Assembly: GCA_902596515.1 (NCBI GenBank)
Contig: CACJUF010000001.1
Location: 1 to 64,000, forward strand
Source: an uncultured Pelagibacteraceae bacterium
GTDB taxonomy: Bacteria; Pseudomonadota; Alphaproteobacteria; Pelagibacterales; Pelagibacteraceae
Direction: 5' to 3'
Length of the DNA stretch: 64,000 nt
Position 1 is the first letter of the stretch. Each line of letters opens with the position of its first letter. Below, piece after piece: positions 7,758-16,661 of this stretch. The translations under genes and the position numbers were made by a program. The notes under the pieces are model-generated. The model did not search any database, was not told the DNA's origin, and saw only the letters and a list, made by a program, of their open reading frames with translations.

Positions 7758-8048
7758 ATGTCGCCTTTAAAAAGAAAAAAACTTAATAAGATAAGATTAA
7801 AGTTAGATAAATTAGATAATTCATTAATTAAACTAATAAAACAAAGAACTAATCTAGTAAATCAAGTTTTAAAACTTAAGGATAAAAAAAAAGAAATAAT
7901 CGATAATAAAAGAATCAAAATAATTCTAAAAAATATAAGAAAAAAATCTCTTGCAAATAAAATAGATCCTAAGATTACCAATCGTATCTGGAAAAATATG
8001 ATATGGTCTTACATTGATTACGAAAAAAGAAATTTTAAAAAAAAATAA
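7758..8048 (+). CDS. Chorismate mutase (AroQ fold, stand-alone)
   Basis: Converts chorismate to prephenate for phenylalanine and tyrosine. It has 96 residues, the usual size of the free-standing helical AroQ domain. The first helix (LDKLDNSLIKLIKQRTNLVNQVLKLK, residues about 15-40, quoted here as LDKLDNSLIKLIKQR) carries the conserved D-x-x-L-x-x-L-x-x-R pattern. The rest is extremely lysine- and isoleucine-rich. It is flanked by convergent rpmG (zero-base gap) and divergent ctaA. The identification rests on this short pattern and the size. Confidence 0.75.
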   Translation: MSPLKRKKLNKIRLKLDKLDNSLIKLIKQRTNLVNQVLKLKDKKKEIIDNKRIKIILKNIRKKSLANKIDPKITNRIWKNMIWSYIDYEKRNFKKK

Positions 8049-8240
8049 CTATTTACTGTGAGGGGGCAATTTTTTTTCGACAAAAACTTCGTGTTTTCTA
8101 GTGCTCGGATTATACTTACGAGCTGAAAGTTTAACTTTTGCTTTTTCACCACCTGCTGGTTTTTTTACATAATAAAAAAATGGGCTGTCTGGTTTACTTT
8201 CAGGTACCAACCTAACTTTTACGTGTGTTTTTTTTGCCAT
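8049..8240 (-). CDS. rpmG: 50S ribosomal protein L33
   Basis: Large-subunit protein bL33. It has 63 residues, a little longer than the usual 55 and typical of alphaproteobacteria. The start MAKKTHVKVRLVPE, the FFYYVKKP segment and the end KYNPSTRKHEVFVEKKLPP are characteristic. It lacks the zinc-binding CxxC pairs found in some L33 paralogues, so this is the zinc-free form. Its ATG abuts the stop of the MerR gene. Confidence 0.95.
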   Translation of the reverse strand: MAKKTHVKVRLVPESKPDSPFFYYVKKPAGGEKAKVKLSARKYNPSTRKHEVFVEKKLPPHSK

Positions 8241-8623
8241 TACTTATAATTTTTTAAATTTTTAACAATTTTAGAAATTTTTAAAACTTTATTTTTAAAA
8301 TTGTTAGTCCTTATAGAATTATTTGAAATTTCGTCAAGATTTAAAGTATCGTTATTATTTGAATTATCCAGGATTTTTCTAACTCCATTTATAGTCATGC
8401 CTTGGTCTTTAAGAAGAAATTTTATTTTTTTTAAGATACCTATAGTCTTTTGATCATAATATCTTCTATTAGAGTTTAATAATTTTGGTTTAACTTGCTT
8501 GAACTGTGTTTCCCAAAATCGAATAGTGTGTGTAGAAAAAACTCCTTTATTTTTTGACTTTAACTCTAAAATTTCAGCTACTTCTCCTATTGTTTTGTAA
8601 GCATTCTCAGATTTCTTAGTCAT
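8240..8623 (-). CDS. MerR-family transcriptional regulator
   Basis: A 127-residue DNA-binding protein. A winged helix-turn-helix of the MerR_1 type covers about residues 8-80: TIGEVAEILEL, then THTIRFWETQF, then NRRYYDQKTIGILKKIKFLL. I took the ATG at 8623, which overlaps the ihfA stop as in the usual alphaproteobacterial plsX-fabH-ihfA-merR cluster. The frame is open further upstream to 8725, but that part lies wholly inside ihfA and has no MerR homology. No effector-binding or metal-binding cysteines are visible, and the target is unknown. Confidence 0.88.
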   Translation of the reverse strand: MTKKSENAYKTIGEVAEILELKSKNKGVFSTHTIRFWETQFKQVKPKLLNSNRRYYDQKTIGILKKIKFLLKDQGMTINGVRKILDNSNNNDTLNLDEISNNSIRTNNFKNKVLKISKIVKNLKNYK

Positions 8624-8912
8624 TTTTATTGTTAATAAATTCCTTAAATTCTTTTGACGGTTTGAATAAAACAACGTCTCTTCTTGAAATAATTTTAGGT
8701 TCTTTAGTTTTAGGATTTCTACCAACTCTTGATTTTTTTCTTCTTATGGAAAAAGTTCCAAATCCTGACAATTTGAGTTTTTTTTCTTCTTTTAAGTTAA
8801 GTATTACTGTTGACAGAAAATCATTAATCAAATTTTCAGATACTAGTTTTGAAAAACCCAACTGCATATAAATTTGGTTGATTAGGTCTTTTTTAGTTAA
8901 ATTTATTCTCAT
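8616..8912 (-). CDS. ihfA: Integration host factor subunit alpha
   Basis: A nucleoid-associated DNA-bending protein of the HU/IHF family. It has 98 residues. The start NLTKKDLINQIYMQLG and the beta-arm region GFGTFSIRRKKSRVGRNPKT (with the family G-F-G-T-F signature at about 47-51) are diagnostic. The context immediately after plsX and before merR supports IhfA rather than HU. In related genomes fabH lies between plsX and ihfA; here the two genes are two bases apart. Confidence 0.92.
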   Translation of the reverse strand: MRINLTKKDLINQIYMQLGFSKLVSENLINDFLSTVILNLKEEKKLKLSGFGTFSIRRKKSRVGRNPKTKEPKIISRRDVVLFKPSKEFKEFINNKND

Positions 8913-8914
8913 TT

Positions 8915-9916
8915 TTAAATATTAAACTTTATTTTTTCTATTAAATTTCCTTTAATGATTTTATTACAAACATCTAAAGAGTTTGAAAACCCTATAAAAT
9001 CTGTACCACCATGACTTTTCACAACTGGTGAGTCTAAACCTAAAAAAATTGCACCGTTATATAGTCTTGGATCTAGTCGGTTTTTAAATTTTTTCAAATT
9101 ATAATAATTTAATATCGAAGAAATTTTTCCTAAAAGTGAACCAGTCATTGCATTTTTTAATTCTTTAACAATGAAGTTTGCAGTTCCCTCTGCTGTTTTT
9201 AGAGCTATGTTTCCAGTAAATCCGTCTGAAATTATCACATTTATTTTACCATCCATAATTTGATTACCTTCAATATATCCAGCAAAATCATAATTCTCTG
9301 ATTTTTTGTTACTTAATATCTTAAATGTTTCTTTGATAGTTTCATTTCCTTTAAGTTCCTCTGAACCTATATTTAATAAACCAATATTTGGTTTTTTATC
9401 TGGGTATAAAGATGTGTAAAGGGATGCACCCATAATTGAAAAATCAAATAAATTTTTTGAACTACATTCAATATTGGCGCCTAAATCTAAAACAACACTC
9501 ATTCCATTTTTATTTGGCCATAAAGCTGATAATGCAGGCTTATCAATATCTTGGATCATTTTGAGATTTAATTTTGCAATTACTAATAAAGCTCCAGTAT
9601 TACCTGCAGAAATAACAATATCTGCCTCTTTTTTTTTAACACTTTCTATTGCTAACCACATACTTGTATCTTTGCCTTTTTTTGCTGCTTCTAAAGGACT
9701 ATCTGTACTCAGTACAAAATTCTCCGTATGAATTATCTCATAATATTGATTGTCAATTTCATCTTTAATTAATGAAATTATCTTATTTTTATCACCAAAA
9801 ATTTTGAAAAAGTTTGCTTTATTATTTTTGTGATTGTGAATAATGCCATCAATTACTTTTTTAGGTGAATTATCTCCACCCATTGCATCAACTGCAATTT
9901 TTATCAAATCAGCCAT
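8915..9916 (-). CDS. plsX: Phosphate acyltransferase PlsX
   Basis: Makes acyl-phosphate from acyl-ACP, the donor used by PlsY (encoded at 47.4 kb in this window) in phosphatidic acid synthesis. It is a peripheral membrane protein. The 333 residues match the family length. The start KIAVDAMGGDNSPK is diagnostic. SADIV-type SAGNTGALL (about 101-109), GLLNIGSEELKGN and the glycine-rich SDGFTGNIALKTAEG follow in the family order. It is preceded by rpmF, as is usual. Confidence 0.96.
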   Translation of the reverse strand: MADLIKIAVDAMGGDNSPKKVIDGIIHNHKNNKANFFKIFGDKNKIISLIKDEIDNQYYEIIHTENFVLSTDSPLEAAKKGKDTSMWLAIESVKKKEADIVISAGNTGALLVIAKLNLKMIQDIDKPALSALWPNKNGMSVVLDLGANIECSSKNLFDFSIMGASLYTSLYPDKKPNIGLLNIGSEELKGNETIKETFKILSNKKSENYDFAGYIEGNQIMDGKINVIISDGFTGNIALKTAEGTANFIVKELKNAMTGSLLGKISSILNYYNLKKFKNRLDPRLYNGAIFLGLDSPVVKSHGGTDFIGFSNSLDVCNKIIKGNLIEKIKFNI

Positions 9917-9934
9917 TACTTAATATTAAATTAT

Positions 9935-10117
9935 TTAATCTTTGGGGTCTATAACTTGACGGCCTTTATACATGCCAGTTTTTAAATCTAAATGGTGAGA
10001 TAATCTATATTCACCTGATTTTTTGTCTTCAACAACATTCTTAGCCGAAAATTTCATATTTTTAGCTCTTCTCATTCCAGTCCTTGAAGGAGTTTGTTTA
10101 CGTTTTGGAACTGCCAT
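9935..10117 (-). CDS. rpmF: 50S ribosomal protein L32
   Basis: Large-subunit protein bL32, 60 residues. The start [18 protein letters not shown] is diagnostic. The C-terminal half has CxxC pairs in some bacteria but no cysteine here, so this is the zinc-free form. It sits just upstream of plsX, the common rpmF-plsX pairing. Confidence 0.96.
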   Translation of the reverse strand: MAVPKRKQTPSRTGMRRAKNMKFSAKNVVEDKKSGEYRLSHHLDLKTGMYKGRQVIDPKD

Positions 10118-10119
10118 AA

Positions 10120-10581
10120 TTATGGGTTAATTACACTTTTTAAATAAGAATTCAAAGTATTTTTTGACAAATTTAAATAATAATTATTGAAATAATCTGC
10201 CAATTCTTCAATATTTTTAAAATTTTCTAAAAATTTAGATATAATTTCTCTCTTTTTGATATCCTCTAAATCATCCCAAAAATGAATATCAGAAACAATA
10301 GCATGAAAAACATTAATATAATCTTTCATTTTTTTATTAATAGATTGATCACCATATCCAATTTCTCTTATACTTAATTCTAGCTGTCTGAAATTAAAAT
10401 CATATATTTCTTGTAATTTTTTTTCATTTTCTTCAGATTTGAACACTTTTAAAAAAAAGGCAAAATGGAATAAAAAAACTAGTAACCTATCATTAAAACT
10501 ATCTTGTTTACCAAGGCTTTTATAAAGTGTTTTATTTGTAGTTAATTTAATCAATTTGTTATAAAAATGTATATAATTCAT
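10120..10581 (-). CDS. Ubiquinol-cytochrome c chaperone family protein (CBP3-like)
   Basis: A 153-residue, helix-rich protein of the CBP3/ubiquinol-cytochrome c chaperone family, which helps assemble the cytochrome bc1 complex. Family-like features are [17 protein letters not shown], the LREIGYGD-like [18 protein letters not shown], and the [16 protein letters not shown] region. The usual alphaproteobacterial neighbours are bamE upstream on the other strand and plsX/rpmF downstream, and both are present. The YceD/DUF177 gene usually found between this gene and rpmF/plsX is absent. The assignment rests on local similarity plus context. Confidence 0.75.
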   Translation of the reverse strand: MNYIHFYNKLIKLTTNKTLYKSLGKQDSFNDRLLVFLFHFAFFLKVFKSEENEKKLQEIYDFNFRQLELSIREIGYGDQSINKKMKDYINVFHAIVSDIHFWDDLEDIKKREIISKFLENFKNIEELADYFNNYYLNLSKNTLNSYLKSVINP

Positions 10582-10584
10582 TTC

Positions 10585-11052
10585 ATGAAAATCTTTATAA
10601 TTATTTTAGCAATTTTCTTAACTAGTTGTAAATTAAATAAAGTTGTCAATCATCACGGTATTCATAATTTAGAAGCTAAAAGTCAAGAATTATTAATAAA
10701 CCAAACTAATATAAACCAAATAAAAAGTTTATTAGGTCCACCATCATCAACAAGTTATTTTGATGAAGATATTTTAATATATCTAGAAAGAAAAACCTCT
10801 AATTCAAAATTATTGAAACTTGGAAAGAAAAAATTAATTGCAAATAATGTTTTGTTGTTAGAGGTAAATAATAGAGGAATTTTAATTAATAAAGAATTTT
10901 TAGATCAAGATGATCTTAATAAACTTAAATTTACAAACAAAACAACGAAAACAATTGCTGATCAAGAGTCTTTCGTGTCTAGAGCATTGTCTGGTGTGAT
11001 TACAAAAATTGATGATCCTCTTGGTAAAAAAAGAGGAACATTGGGTCGGTAA
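10585..11052 (+). CDS. bamE: Outer membrane assembly factor BamE/SmpA family lipoprotein
   Basis: A lipoprotein component of the BAM complex that inserts beta-barrel proteins into the outer membrane. I took the ATG at 10585, which gives a signal peptide (MKIFIIILAIFLTSC) with the lipobox L-T-S-C at Cys15. The frame is open six codons further upstream, but that part overlaps the divergent gene and spoils the signal. The mature part has the SmpA pattern NQTNINQIKSLLGPPSSTSY, then a strand with YLERKTS. The family's usual neighbour, the bc1 chaperone gene, is divergent with about three bases between the start codons. Confidence 0.85.
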   Translation: MKIFIIILAIFLTSCKLNKVVNHHGIHNLEAKSQELLINQTNINQIKSLLGPPSSTSYFDEDILIYLERKTSNSKLLKLGKKKLIANNVLLLEVNNRGILINKEFLDQDDLNKLKFTNKTTKTIADQESFVSRALSGVITKIDDPLGKKRGTLGR

Positions 11053-11053
11053 T

Positions 11054-13159
11054 TTAACCAGCAATTACAGCTAACAATAATAATGCAACAATATTTGTTA
11101 TCTTAATCATTGGGTTTACAGCTGGTCCAGCAGTATCTTTATAAGGATCTCCAACCGTATCACCGGTTACTGCAGCTTTATGAGCTTCTGATCCTTTGCC
11201 TCCATGATTACCATCCTCAATATATTTTTTTGCATTATCCCATGCACCACCACCTGCGGTCATAGAAACTGCAACAAAAAGTCCAGTTATGATTACACCA
11301 AGTAACATTGCACCAACTGCCGCAAGAGCAGCAACTTGTCCTCCAATTGAGAGGATAATAAAATACAATACCACTGGTGAAAGGACAGGCAATAATGATG
11401 GTATAATCATTTCTTTAATTGCAGCGACTGTTAATAAATCTACTAATTTAGCATAGTCAGGTTTTTGTTTTCTTTTCATTATACCTGGGTATTTTTTAAA
11501 TTGTCTTCTTACTTCAACAACCACAGCACCACCTGCTCTACCTACAGCCTGCATTCCCATTGATCCGAATAAGTATGGTAACATACCACCAATTAATAAC
11601 CCAACCACAACATAAGGGTTAGACAAATCAAAAGTTACAACAATACCCTCTAATGCAGATCCTGCCTCTTTAGAAAAGTGTTTTATGTCTTCAGTATAAG
11701 CAGCAAATAAAACTAGGGCACCTAAACCTGCAGAACCAATAGCATAGCCTTTAGTTACAGCCTTTGTAGTATTTCCCACCGCATCTAACGCATCAGTAGT
11801 TTTTCTAACTTTTTTGTCAAGATTTGACATTTCAGCGATACCACCTGCATTATCTGTTACGGGTCCATAAGCATCTAATGCTACAACCATTCCAGCTAAT
11901 GCCAACATTGTTGTTACGGCAATAGCAATACCAAAAAGTCCCGCAATTGAATTAGTAATTAAAATTCCTGCAACAATAATTAAAGCAGGTATTGCTGTCG
12001 CCTCCATAGACACAGCTAATCCTTGAATTACGTTAGTACCATGTCCTGTTGTAGATGATAAAGCCACTGATTTGACGGGTCTATATCCTGTTCCAGTATA
12101 ATATTCAGTGATCCATATTAATAAACCTGTAATTATAAGACCAATCACACCACAATAATATAAATCCTTACCATTAAAAGTTTTATCATTTACTGTATAT
12201 TCATTTGAAAAACCAATCACATAATCAGTGACAGGCCAAAGAATTAATAATGAAGATATAGCTGATACTATGAACCCCTTATATAAAGCATTCATTACAT
12301 TGTTATTTTTTCCAAGTTTTACAAAAAAGGTTCCTATAATTGATGTAATCAAACATGCAGCACCAATTGTCAAAGGGTAAACCATCATGTTTAAATCTCC
12401 CATGAAAAAAATCGATGAAAGAACCATTGTCGCAACAATAGTAACAGCATAAGTTTCAAATAAATCTGCAGCCATACCAGCACAATCTCCAACATTATCG
12501 CCGACATTATCTGCAATAACAGCAGGATTCCTTGGATCATCTTCTGGTATACCAGCCTCTACTTTACCAACTAAGTCTGCACCAACATCAGCACCTTTAG
12601 TAAAAATTCCACCACCTAATCTTGCAAAAATTGAAATTAAGGATGCACCAAATCCTAATGCAACTAGTGCATTAACAATTTCTCTTTCTTCAACTTCAAA
12701 TTTTAGTAATAAAAAATAATAAACTGCAATTGCTAATAAAGCTAAACCTGCGACTAACATTCCTGTTACAGCTCCAGATTTGAATGCAACAGAAAGTCCT
12801 TCTGATAAACCTTTTCTTGATGCTTCAGCAGTTCTAACATTGGCTTCTACAGAAACTAGCATACCAACATAGCCAGCAATTCCTGATAAAGCAGCGCCAA
12901 TTAAATAACCAAAACCAACAAGTGGACTAAAGGCAATACTAACAATTACCAAAACAACAACACCAACAATAGCTATAGTTTTATACTGTCTTGCTAAATA
13001 TGCTTTTGCTCCAATTTGAATAGCTGAAGCAATGTCTTGCATTTTTATATTTCCTGCACTTGAATTAAGAATATTCTTTCCAGTTAAATATCCATAAACG
13101 ATAGATAATAAACCTGCTATAATTGTGTATACTAAAATAGTTTCTGCTGTTGTGTTCAT
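11054..13159 (-). CDS. hppA: Proton-translocating membrane pyrophosphatase
   Basis: Couples pyrophosphate hydrolysis to proton pumping across the inner membrane, an energy-saving device common in SAR11. It has 701 residues and about 16 membrane helices. The pyrophosphate site DVGADLVGK, the following [19 protein letters not shown] and the C-terminal [18 protein letters not shown] are complete. The segment [10 protein letters not shown] has lysine where potassium-dependent enzymes have alanine, which points to the potassium-independent, proton-pumping class. It converges with bamE and has its own candidate promoter. Confidence 0.97.
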   Translation of the reverse strand: MNTTAETILVYTIIAGLLSIVYGYLTGKNILNSSAGNIKMQDIASAIQIGAKAYLARQYKTIAIVGVVVLVIVSIAFSPLVGFGYLIGAALSGIAGYVGMLVSVEANVRTAEASRKGLSEGLSVAFKSGAVTGMLVAGLALLAIAVYYFLLLKFEVEEREIVNALVALGFGASLISIFARLGGGIFTKGADVGADLVGKVEAGIPEDDPRNPAVIADNVGDNVGDCAGMAADLFETYAVTIVATMVLSSIFFMGDLNMMVYPLTIGAACLITSIIGTFFVKLGKNNNVMNALYKGFIVSAISSLLILWPVTDYVIGFSNEYTVNDKTFNGKDLYYCGVIGLIITGLLIWITEYYTGTGYRPVKSVALSSTTGHGTNVIQGLAVSMEATAIPALIIVAGILITNSIAGLFGIAIAVTTMLALAGMVVALDAYGPVTDNAGGIAEMSNLDKKVRKTTDALDAVGNTTKAVTKGYAIGSAGLGALVLFAAYTEDIKHFSKEAGSALEGIVVTFDLSNPYVVVGLLIGGMLPYLFGSMGMQAVGRAGGAVVVEVRRQFKKYPGIMKRKQKPDYAKLVDLLTVAAIKEMIIPSLLPVLSPVVLYFIILSIGGQVAALAAVGAMLLGVIITGLFVAVSMTAGGGAWDNAKKYIEDGNHGGKGSEAHKAAVTGDTVGDPYKDTAGPAVNPMIKITNIVALLLLAVIAG

Positions 13160-13198
13160 ATAAACCCTAAGTTGTTGGTTGTTAAATTTTTAAGCCGG

Positions 13199-13226
13199 AC
13201 AATACAAAAAAGAATGAAAAAGACAA
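13199..13226 (-). promoter_or_regulatory. Candidate promoter for hppA
   Basis: On the minus strand, TTGTCT (rc of 13221-13226) and TATTGT (rc of 13199-13204) are separated by 16 bases, about 40 bases before the hppA start codon. The spacing equals that of the other candidate promoters in this window. The -10 match is moderate. Confidence 0.35.
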
Positions 13227-13236
13227 CGATTAACTT

Positions 13237-14197
13237 TCAGAATTGGTGAATATAACCTTTATTTTTAGCCTCAATTTGCTTATTTTTTATATTTATAATC
13301 TTAGACTTATTTTTACCAGATATAATCTTACCAATTTTGGTAATCTTAATACCTGTATTATTAGATATTCTTTTTATGATTCTTGATTTAATTGGATTAG
13401 CTGTAAAAAGTATCTGGTAGTCATCTCCTCTAGATGTAATATCAATTTTTCTCAATTTTTTAATCTCAATCAATTGACTTAAGGTGTTTGATACAGGTAT
13501 TTTTTTTTCAAAAAATATGAAAGGAAACACTTTGTCTATTAATCATTTTTTTTAAATCATCAATTAATCCATCTGAAATATCAATTGAAGTATTTGCTAG
13601 TTTTAACAAACTATTTATGAACTTTAATTGAAGATTAGGTTCATAATATTTTTTAATAAAATATTTAGATATTTTGTTATTTACTTTGATTTTACCTTTA
13701 AGTATTTGAAGACCAATAAAACTATCTCCTAAATTTCCAGTTACATAAATATCGTCGTTTAATCGAGATTTATTCCTGTAAACTATACTTTTTGAATAAC
13801 CTAATGAAATTATTGTAAAACTTAATTTATTTGAAAAAGTTGTATCTCCTCCACACAAACTAATATCATATTTTTTTTGTTCTTTTTTAAGTGATTTTGA
13901 AATTTTTGATAAATTTTTTTTTGAAAAGTGTTTTTTATTACCAGATCCAGAAATAAAGTAGAATTTTGGTTTAACACCCTTGCAAATCAAATCTGATATT
14001 GATGATCTCAGGATTTTTTTAATTACAAGATCAGGAGATTCAAAATCTACGAAATGAGTATTTATATTGTAAGTATCAACAGAAATAACTGTTTTTTTTG
14101 ACTTATCAAAAAAAACGTCATCATTTAAACCAAGAGCAGATACGTTATGCTTAGATAACTTAGAAAAAAAATTATTTACTAATTCAAATTCTTCCAT
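13237..14197 (-). pseudogene. thiL: Thiamine-monophosphate kinase, interrupted by one single-base frameshift
   Basis: ThiL phosphorylates thiamine monophosphate to the pyrophosphate cofactor. The first frame (14197-13508) carries GLNDDVFF, ISVDTYNINTHF, the SISDLICKG segment, LCGGDTTFS and DISDGLIDDLKKM. It then stops at a TGA right after a run of six T (rc of 13510-13515). The next frame continues with KKIPVSNTL and the family segment ITSRGDDYQILFTA to the end. Removing one T gives HIFEKKIPVS and about 319 residues, normal for ThiL. The N-terminus overlaps nusB by 14 bases. All motifs are intact, so a homopolymer error or slippage is as likely as a real loss. The gene is downstream of ribH and nusB, the typical alphaproteobacterial order. 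Confidence 0.88.
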
Positions 14198-14594
14198 TTT
14201 TAGATCTCAATTTTTTTCCTAAATCATCTAATAGAGCATTAAGATATTTTGTTTGAGAGTCCTCGAGAAAAAAATTAGATGAATTCAGATATTCTTTAAT
14301 AATAATATTTATTGATAAATTTGGTTTATACATAAATTCATAAGTTGCAGCTTTAAGAATAGTTTGAAAAATTTTATCTAACTTCTTAAAAATAAACTGA
14401 TCCCCAAGTTTGTTATTCAACTCATCTAAAATAAGATCATTTCTTTCAATAGTGCCCAAAACAATATCTTTAATAAATTTTTTAAACCTATGTTTAGGAA
14501 AATCTAAATCATTATCTTCATTATAAAATTTCCCATAAAGTTTTTGAATAATGATTACTCTAGGATTATTTTTAGGCTTAAAGTAAGTCTTCAT
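14184..14594 (-). CDS. nusB: Transcription antitermination protein NusB
   Basis: An RNA-binding factor that with NusE (S10) supports rRNA antitermination. It has 136 residues, the normal size. The helical protein shows the NusB pattern in its second half: DQFIFKKLDKIFQTILKAATYEFMY, followed by SINIIIKEYLNSSNFF and LNALLDDLGKKLR. It overlaps ribH upstream by four bases (ATGA) and thiL downstream by 14. The N-terminal third is divergent. Confidence 0.9.
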   Translation of the reverse strand: MKTYFKPKNNPRVIIIQKLYGKFYNEDNDLDFPKHRFKKFIKDIVLGTIERNDLILDELNNKLGDQFIFKKLDKIFQTILKAATYEFMYKPNLSINIIIKEYLNSSNFFLEDSQTKYLNALLDDLGKKLRSKNGRI

Positions 14595-14980
14595 TTTTGT
14601 GATAATACTGAAAACACAGCATTTGCAGCTTCAGCGCCTTTGTTTTTTCTAGCTTTTGCTTGTTTCATGTTTAAACAAGTAATAATACCATTACCAACTG
14701 GTTTTTTTTGACTTACAGATATATCCATTATTGCATTAGTGGATGCTTGCGAAATAAAATCAAAATGAGGTGTTTGACCTTTTATTACACAACCTAAAGC
14801 CAAAAATGCATCAAATTTTTTTGAATTTTTTGATATTGTAATTGGGATTTCAAAAACACCTGGAACCCTTATAATCTTTACACGGTTTGATCTGGGTATA
14901 TTTTTCAAAGCACTTTTTAGTAAACCATCACTTATATCTTTATAATAATTAGCTAAAACAATTAGAATTTTTTTATTCAT
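14591..14980 (-). CDS. ribH: 6,7-dimethyl-8-ribityllumazine synthase
   Basis: Condenses the dihydroxybutanone phosphate made by RibB with the pyrimidine made by RibD, the penultimate step to riboflavin. It has 129 residues, slightly short of the usual 140-155. Motifs are VPGVFEIPITI, LGCVIKGQTPHFDFISQA (with the catalytic histidine of the family) and VGNGIITCLNMKQA. Its ATG overlaps the ribBX stop by one base. Confidence 0.96.
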   Translation of the reverse strand: MNKKILIVLANYYKDISDGLLKSALKNIPRSNRVKIIRVPGVFEIPITISKNSKKFDAFLALGCVIKGQTPHFDFISQASTNAIMDISVSQKKPVGNGIITCLNMKQAKARKNKGAEAANAVFSVLSQK

Positions 14981-16080
14981 TATATCAATTCCTGTTTCTT
15001 AATTTTAATTCCATACCCATCAAGTCCAATAACTTTTTTTAAAGATCTAGTTATTAATATCATATTTTTAATTTTTAGATCTTTGATTATTTGAGCTCCA
15101 ATTCCATAATTTTTAATTGATTTATCATTTCCCTTTTTGATAAATTCTTTGTTCTTATATTTTTTTAATGTCTGTGTTACCGAACTTAAGTTTGAGTCTT
15201 TTATAAATACTAAAACGCAATTTTGGTATTTTCTAAAATAATTTAGAGTTTTGTTAAATGAATTTGGCAACTTTTGGTTTATAAGATAATTTTGAACAAT
15301 ATTTGATGAAATTACTCTTACTCTTGGAGTGATACCCCTTTTAATTTTACCCTTTACAAGAGCAAAGTGTTCTGCACCATCTAATAAATTTTCATAAATT
15401 CTAATTTTATATTTTTGGTTTTTGACACTAATTTGACTTTGCTTTTTTAACCTTATTAATTTTTCTTTTTTTAACCTATAAGCTATTAAATCTTCTATTT
15501 TTCCAATTTTAAGCTTATGCTTTTCTGCGAAATCAAATAGATCTTGGCCTTTAGCCATTGTGCCATTTTCGTTCATAATTTCACAAATGACTGCTGAATT
15601 ATTTTTTTTTGCGAGTTTTGATATGTCAACAGAGGCTTCTGTATGACCTGCTCTTACAAGAACCCCACCATCTTTAGCAATAATTGGAAAAATGTGACCA
15701 GGAGATACTATGTCCTTTTTACTAACATTTTTTTTTGATGCGATCTTAATTGTTTTAGCTCTATCTTTGGCAGATATACCTGTTGTAATCCCCTTCTTTG
15801 CTTCTATAGAAATTGTAAAAGCTGTTTTATTTCTCGATTGATTTACAGGAGACATTAAAGATAGATTTAATCTTTTAGCTTGTAAACTGTCCAGCGCTAA
15901 ACAAATTAAACCACGACCATGTTTTGCCATGAAATTTATATTTTTTGCTGTCGAGTCTGATGATGAAATCACCAAATCACCCTCGTTTTCTCTTTTTTCA
16001 TCATCAACTAATATGAACATACCTCCCTTTTTAGCGACATTTATTATTGTTTCTATAGGTGCAAAATTATTTTTTTTCAT
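14980..16080 (-). CDS. ribB: 3,4-dihydroxy-2-butanone-4-phosphate synthase with degenerate RibA-like domain (RibBX type)
   Basis: The N-terminal domain (residues 1 to about 200) is a complete RibB: FILVDDEKRENEGDLV, the MAKHGRGLICLAL segment, SISAKDRAKT-type GISAKDRAKTI, and the PGHIFPIIAKDGGVLVRAGHTEA block. It makes the four-carbon unit of riboflavin. The C-terminal domain (about 205-366) has the outline of GTP cyclohydrolase II (YGIGAQIIKDLKI, and GLDGYGI near the end). It lacks the three zinc cysteines and the surrounding conserved segment, having ITPRVRVISSNIVQN instead. It therefore should not act as RibA. Proteins of this kind are known in Proteobacteria as RibBX. GTP cyclohydrolase II must come from elsewhere in the genome. 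The start overlaps ribE by 14 bases. Confidence 0.93.
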   Translation of the reverse strand: MKKNNFAPIETIINVAKKGGMFILVDDEKRENEGDLVISSSDSTAKNINFMAKHGRGLICLALDSLQAKRLNLSLMSPVNQSRNKTAFTISIEAKKGITTGISAKDRAKTIKIASKKNVSKKDIVSPGHIFPIIAKDGGVLVRAGHTEASVDISKLAKKNNSAVICEIMNENGTMAKGQDLFDFAEKHKLKIGKIEDLIAYRLKKEKLIRLKKQSQISVKNQKYKIRIYENLLDGAEHFALVKGKIKRGITPRVRVISSNIVQNYLINQKLPNSFNKTLNYFRKYQNCVLVFIKDSNLSSVTQTLKKYKNKEFIKKGNDKSIKNYGIGAQIIKDLKIKNMILITRSLKKVIGLDGYGIKIKKQELI

Positions 16081-16660
16081 AAAAATAATTTCTAACGTAT
16101 TTAGACAAGATATCTATCTCAATATTTACTAAATCATATTTATAGAGTTTGGATAAATTAGTTTCTCTATAGGTATGTGGAATTATCCAAATTTGAAAAC
16201 CCTTTTTAGTTACTTTTGAGATTGTAAGTGATATTCCATTTACACAAATTGAAGCCTTTTCAATAAGATGTTTTCTCTCTTTTTTAGGTATCTCAAAGTC
16301 AAAAATAAATGATTTATCAATTCTTTTTATAGTTAAAACTTTAGCAACTGTATCAACATGACCTTGGCAAATGTGTCCTGAAATTTTTGTTCCATACTTT
16401 AATGGTAGCTCTAAATTAATTATATCTTTATTTTTTATATATTTAAATTTAGATCGAATTATTGTTTCTTTTGAAAGATAAAACTCCATCAATTGTGATT
16501 TATAAGAAATTAATGTTAAACATACACCATCACAGGCTACCGATAATCCAATATCCTTTTTAGATACCTTAAGATTACTTTTTACAAAAATATTAATACC
16601 TTTAGGTCTTTTGACGATTTTTTTAATTATACCCTGATTATATATTATTCCATTAAACAT
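16067..16660 (-). CDS. ribE: Riboflavin synthase alpha chain
   Basis: Dismutates two lumazines to riboflavin and the pyrimidine substrate. The 197 residues hold the two tandem lumazine-binding barrels of the family. The first begins MFNGIIYNQGIIKKI, with SVACDGVCLTL at about 40-50. The second starts at GHICQGHVDTVAKV (about 96-109), with ICVNGISLTI at about 137-146. It lies two bases from the end of ribD and overlaps ribBX downstream, within one riboflavin operon. Confidence 0.96.
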   Translation of the reverse strand: MFNGIIYNQGIIKKIVKRPKGINIFVKSNLKVSKKDIGLSVACDGVCLTLISYKSQLMEFYLSKETIIRSKFKYIKNKDIINLELPLKYGTKISGHICQGHVDTVAKVLTIKRIDKSFIFDFEIPKKERKHLIEKASICVNGISLTISKVTKKGFQIWIIPHTYRETNLSKLYKYDLVNIEIDILSKYVRNYFYEKK

Positions 16661-16661
16661 T

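Noticed and set aside
8624-8725. Longer N-terminus for the MerR-family gene
   Set aside because: The added residues are the out-of-frame reading of ihfA and have no MerR similarity; the ATG at 8623 gives the normal domain start.
13237-13530. A separate 97-residue gene beginning at GTG 13530
   Set aside because: It carries the ThiL C-terminal motif ITSRGDDYQILFTA and joins the upstream thiL frame when one T is removed.
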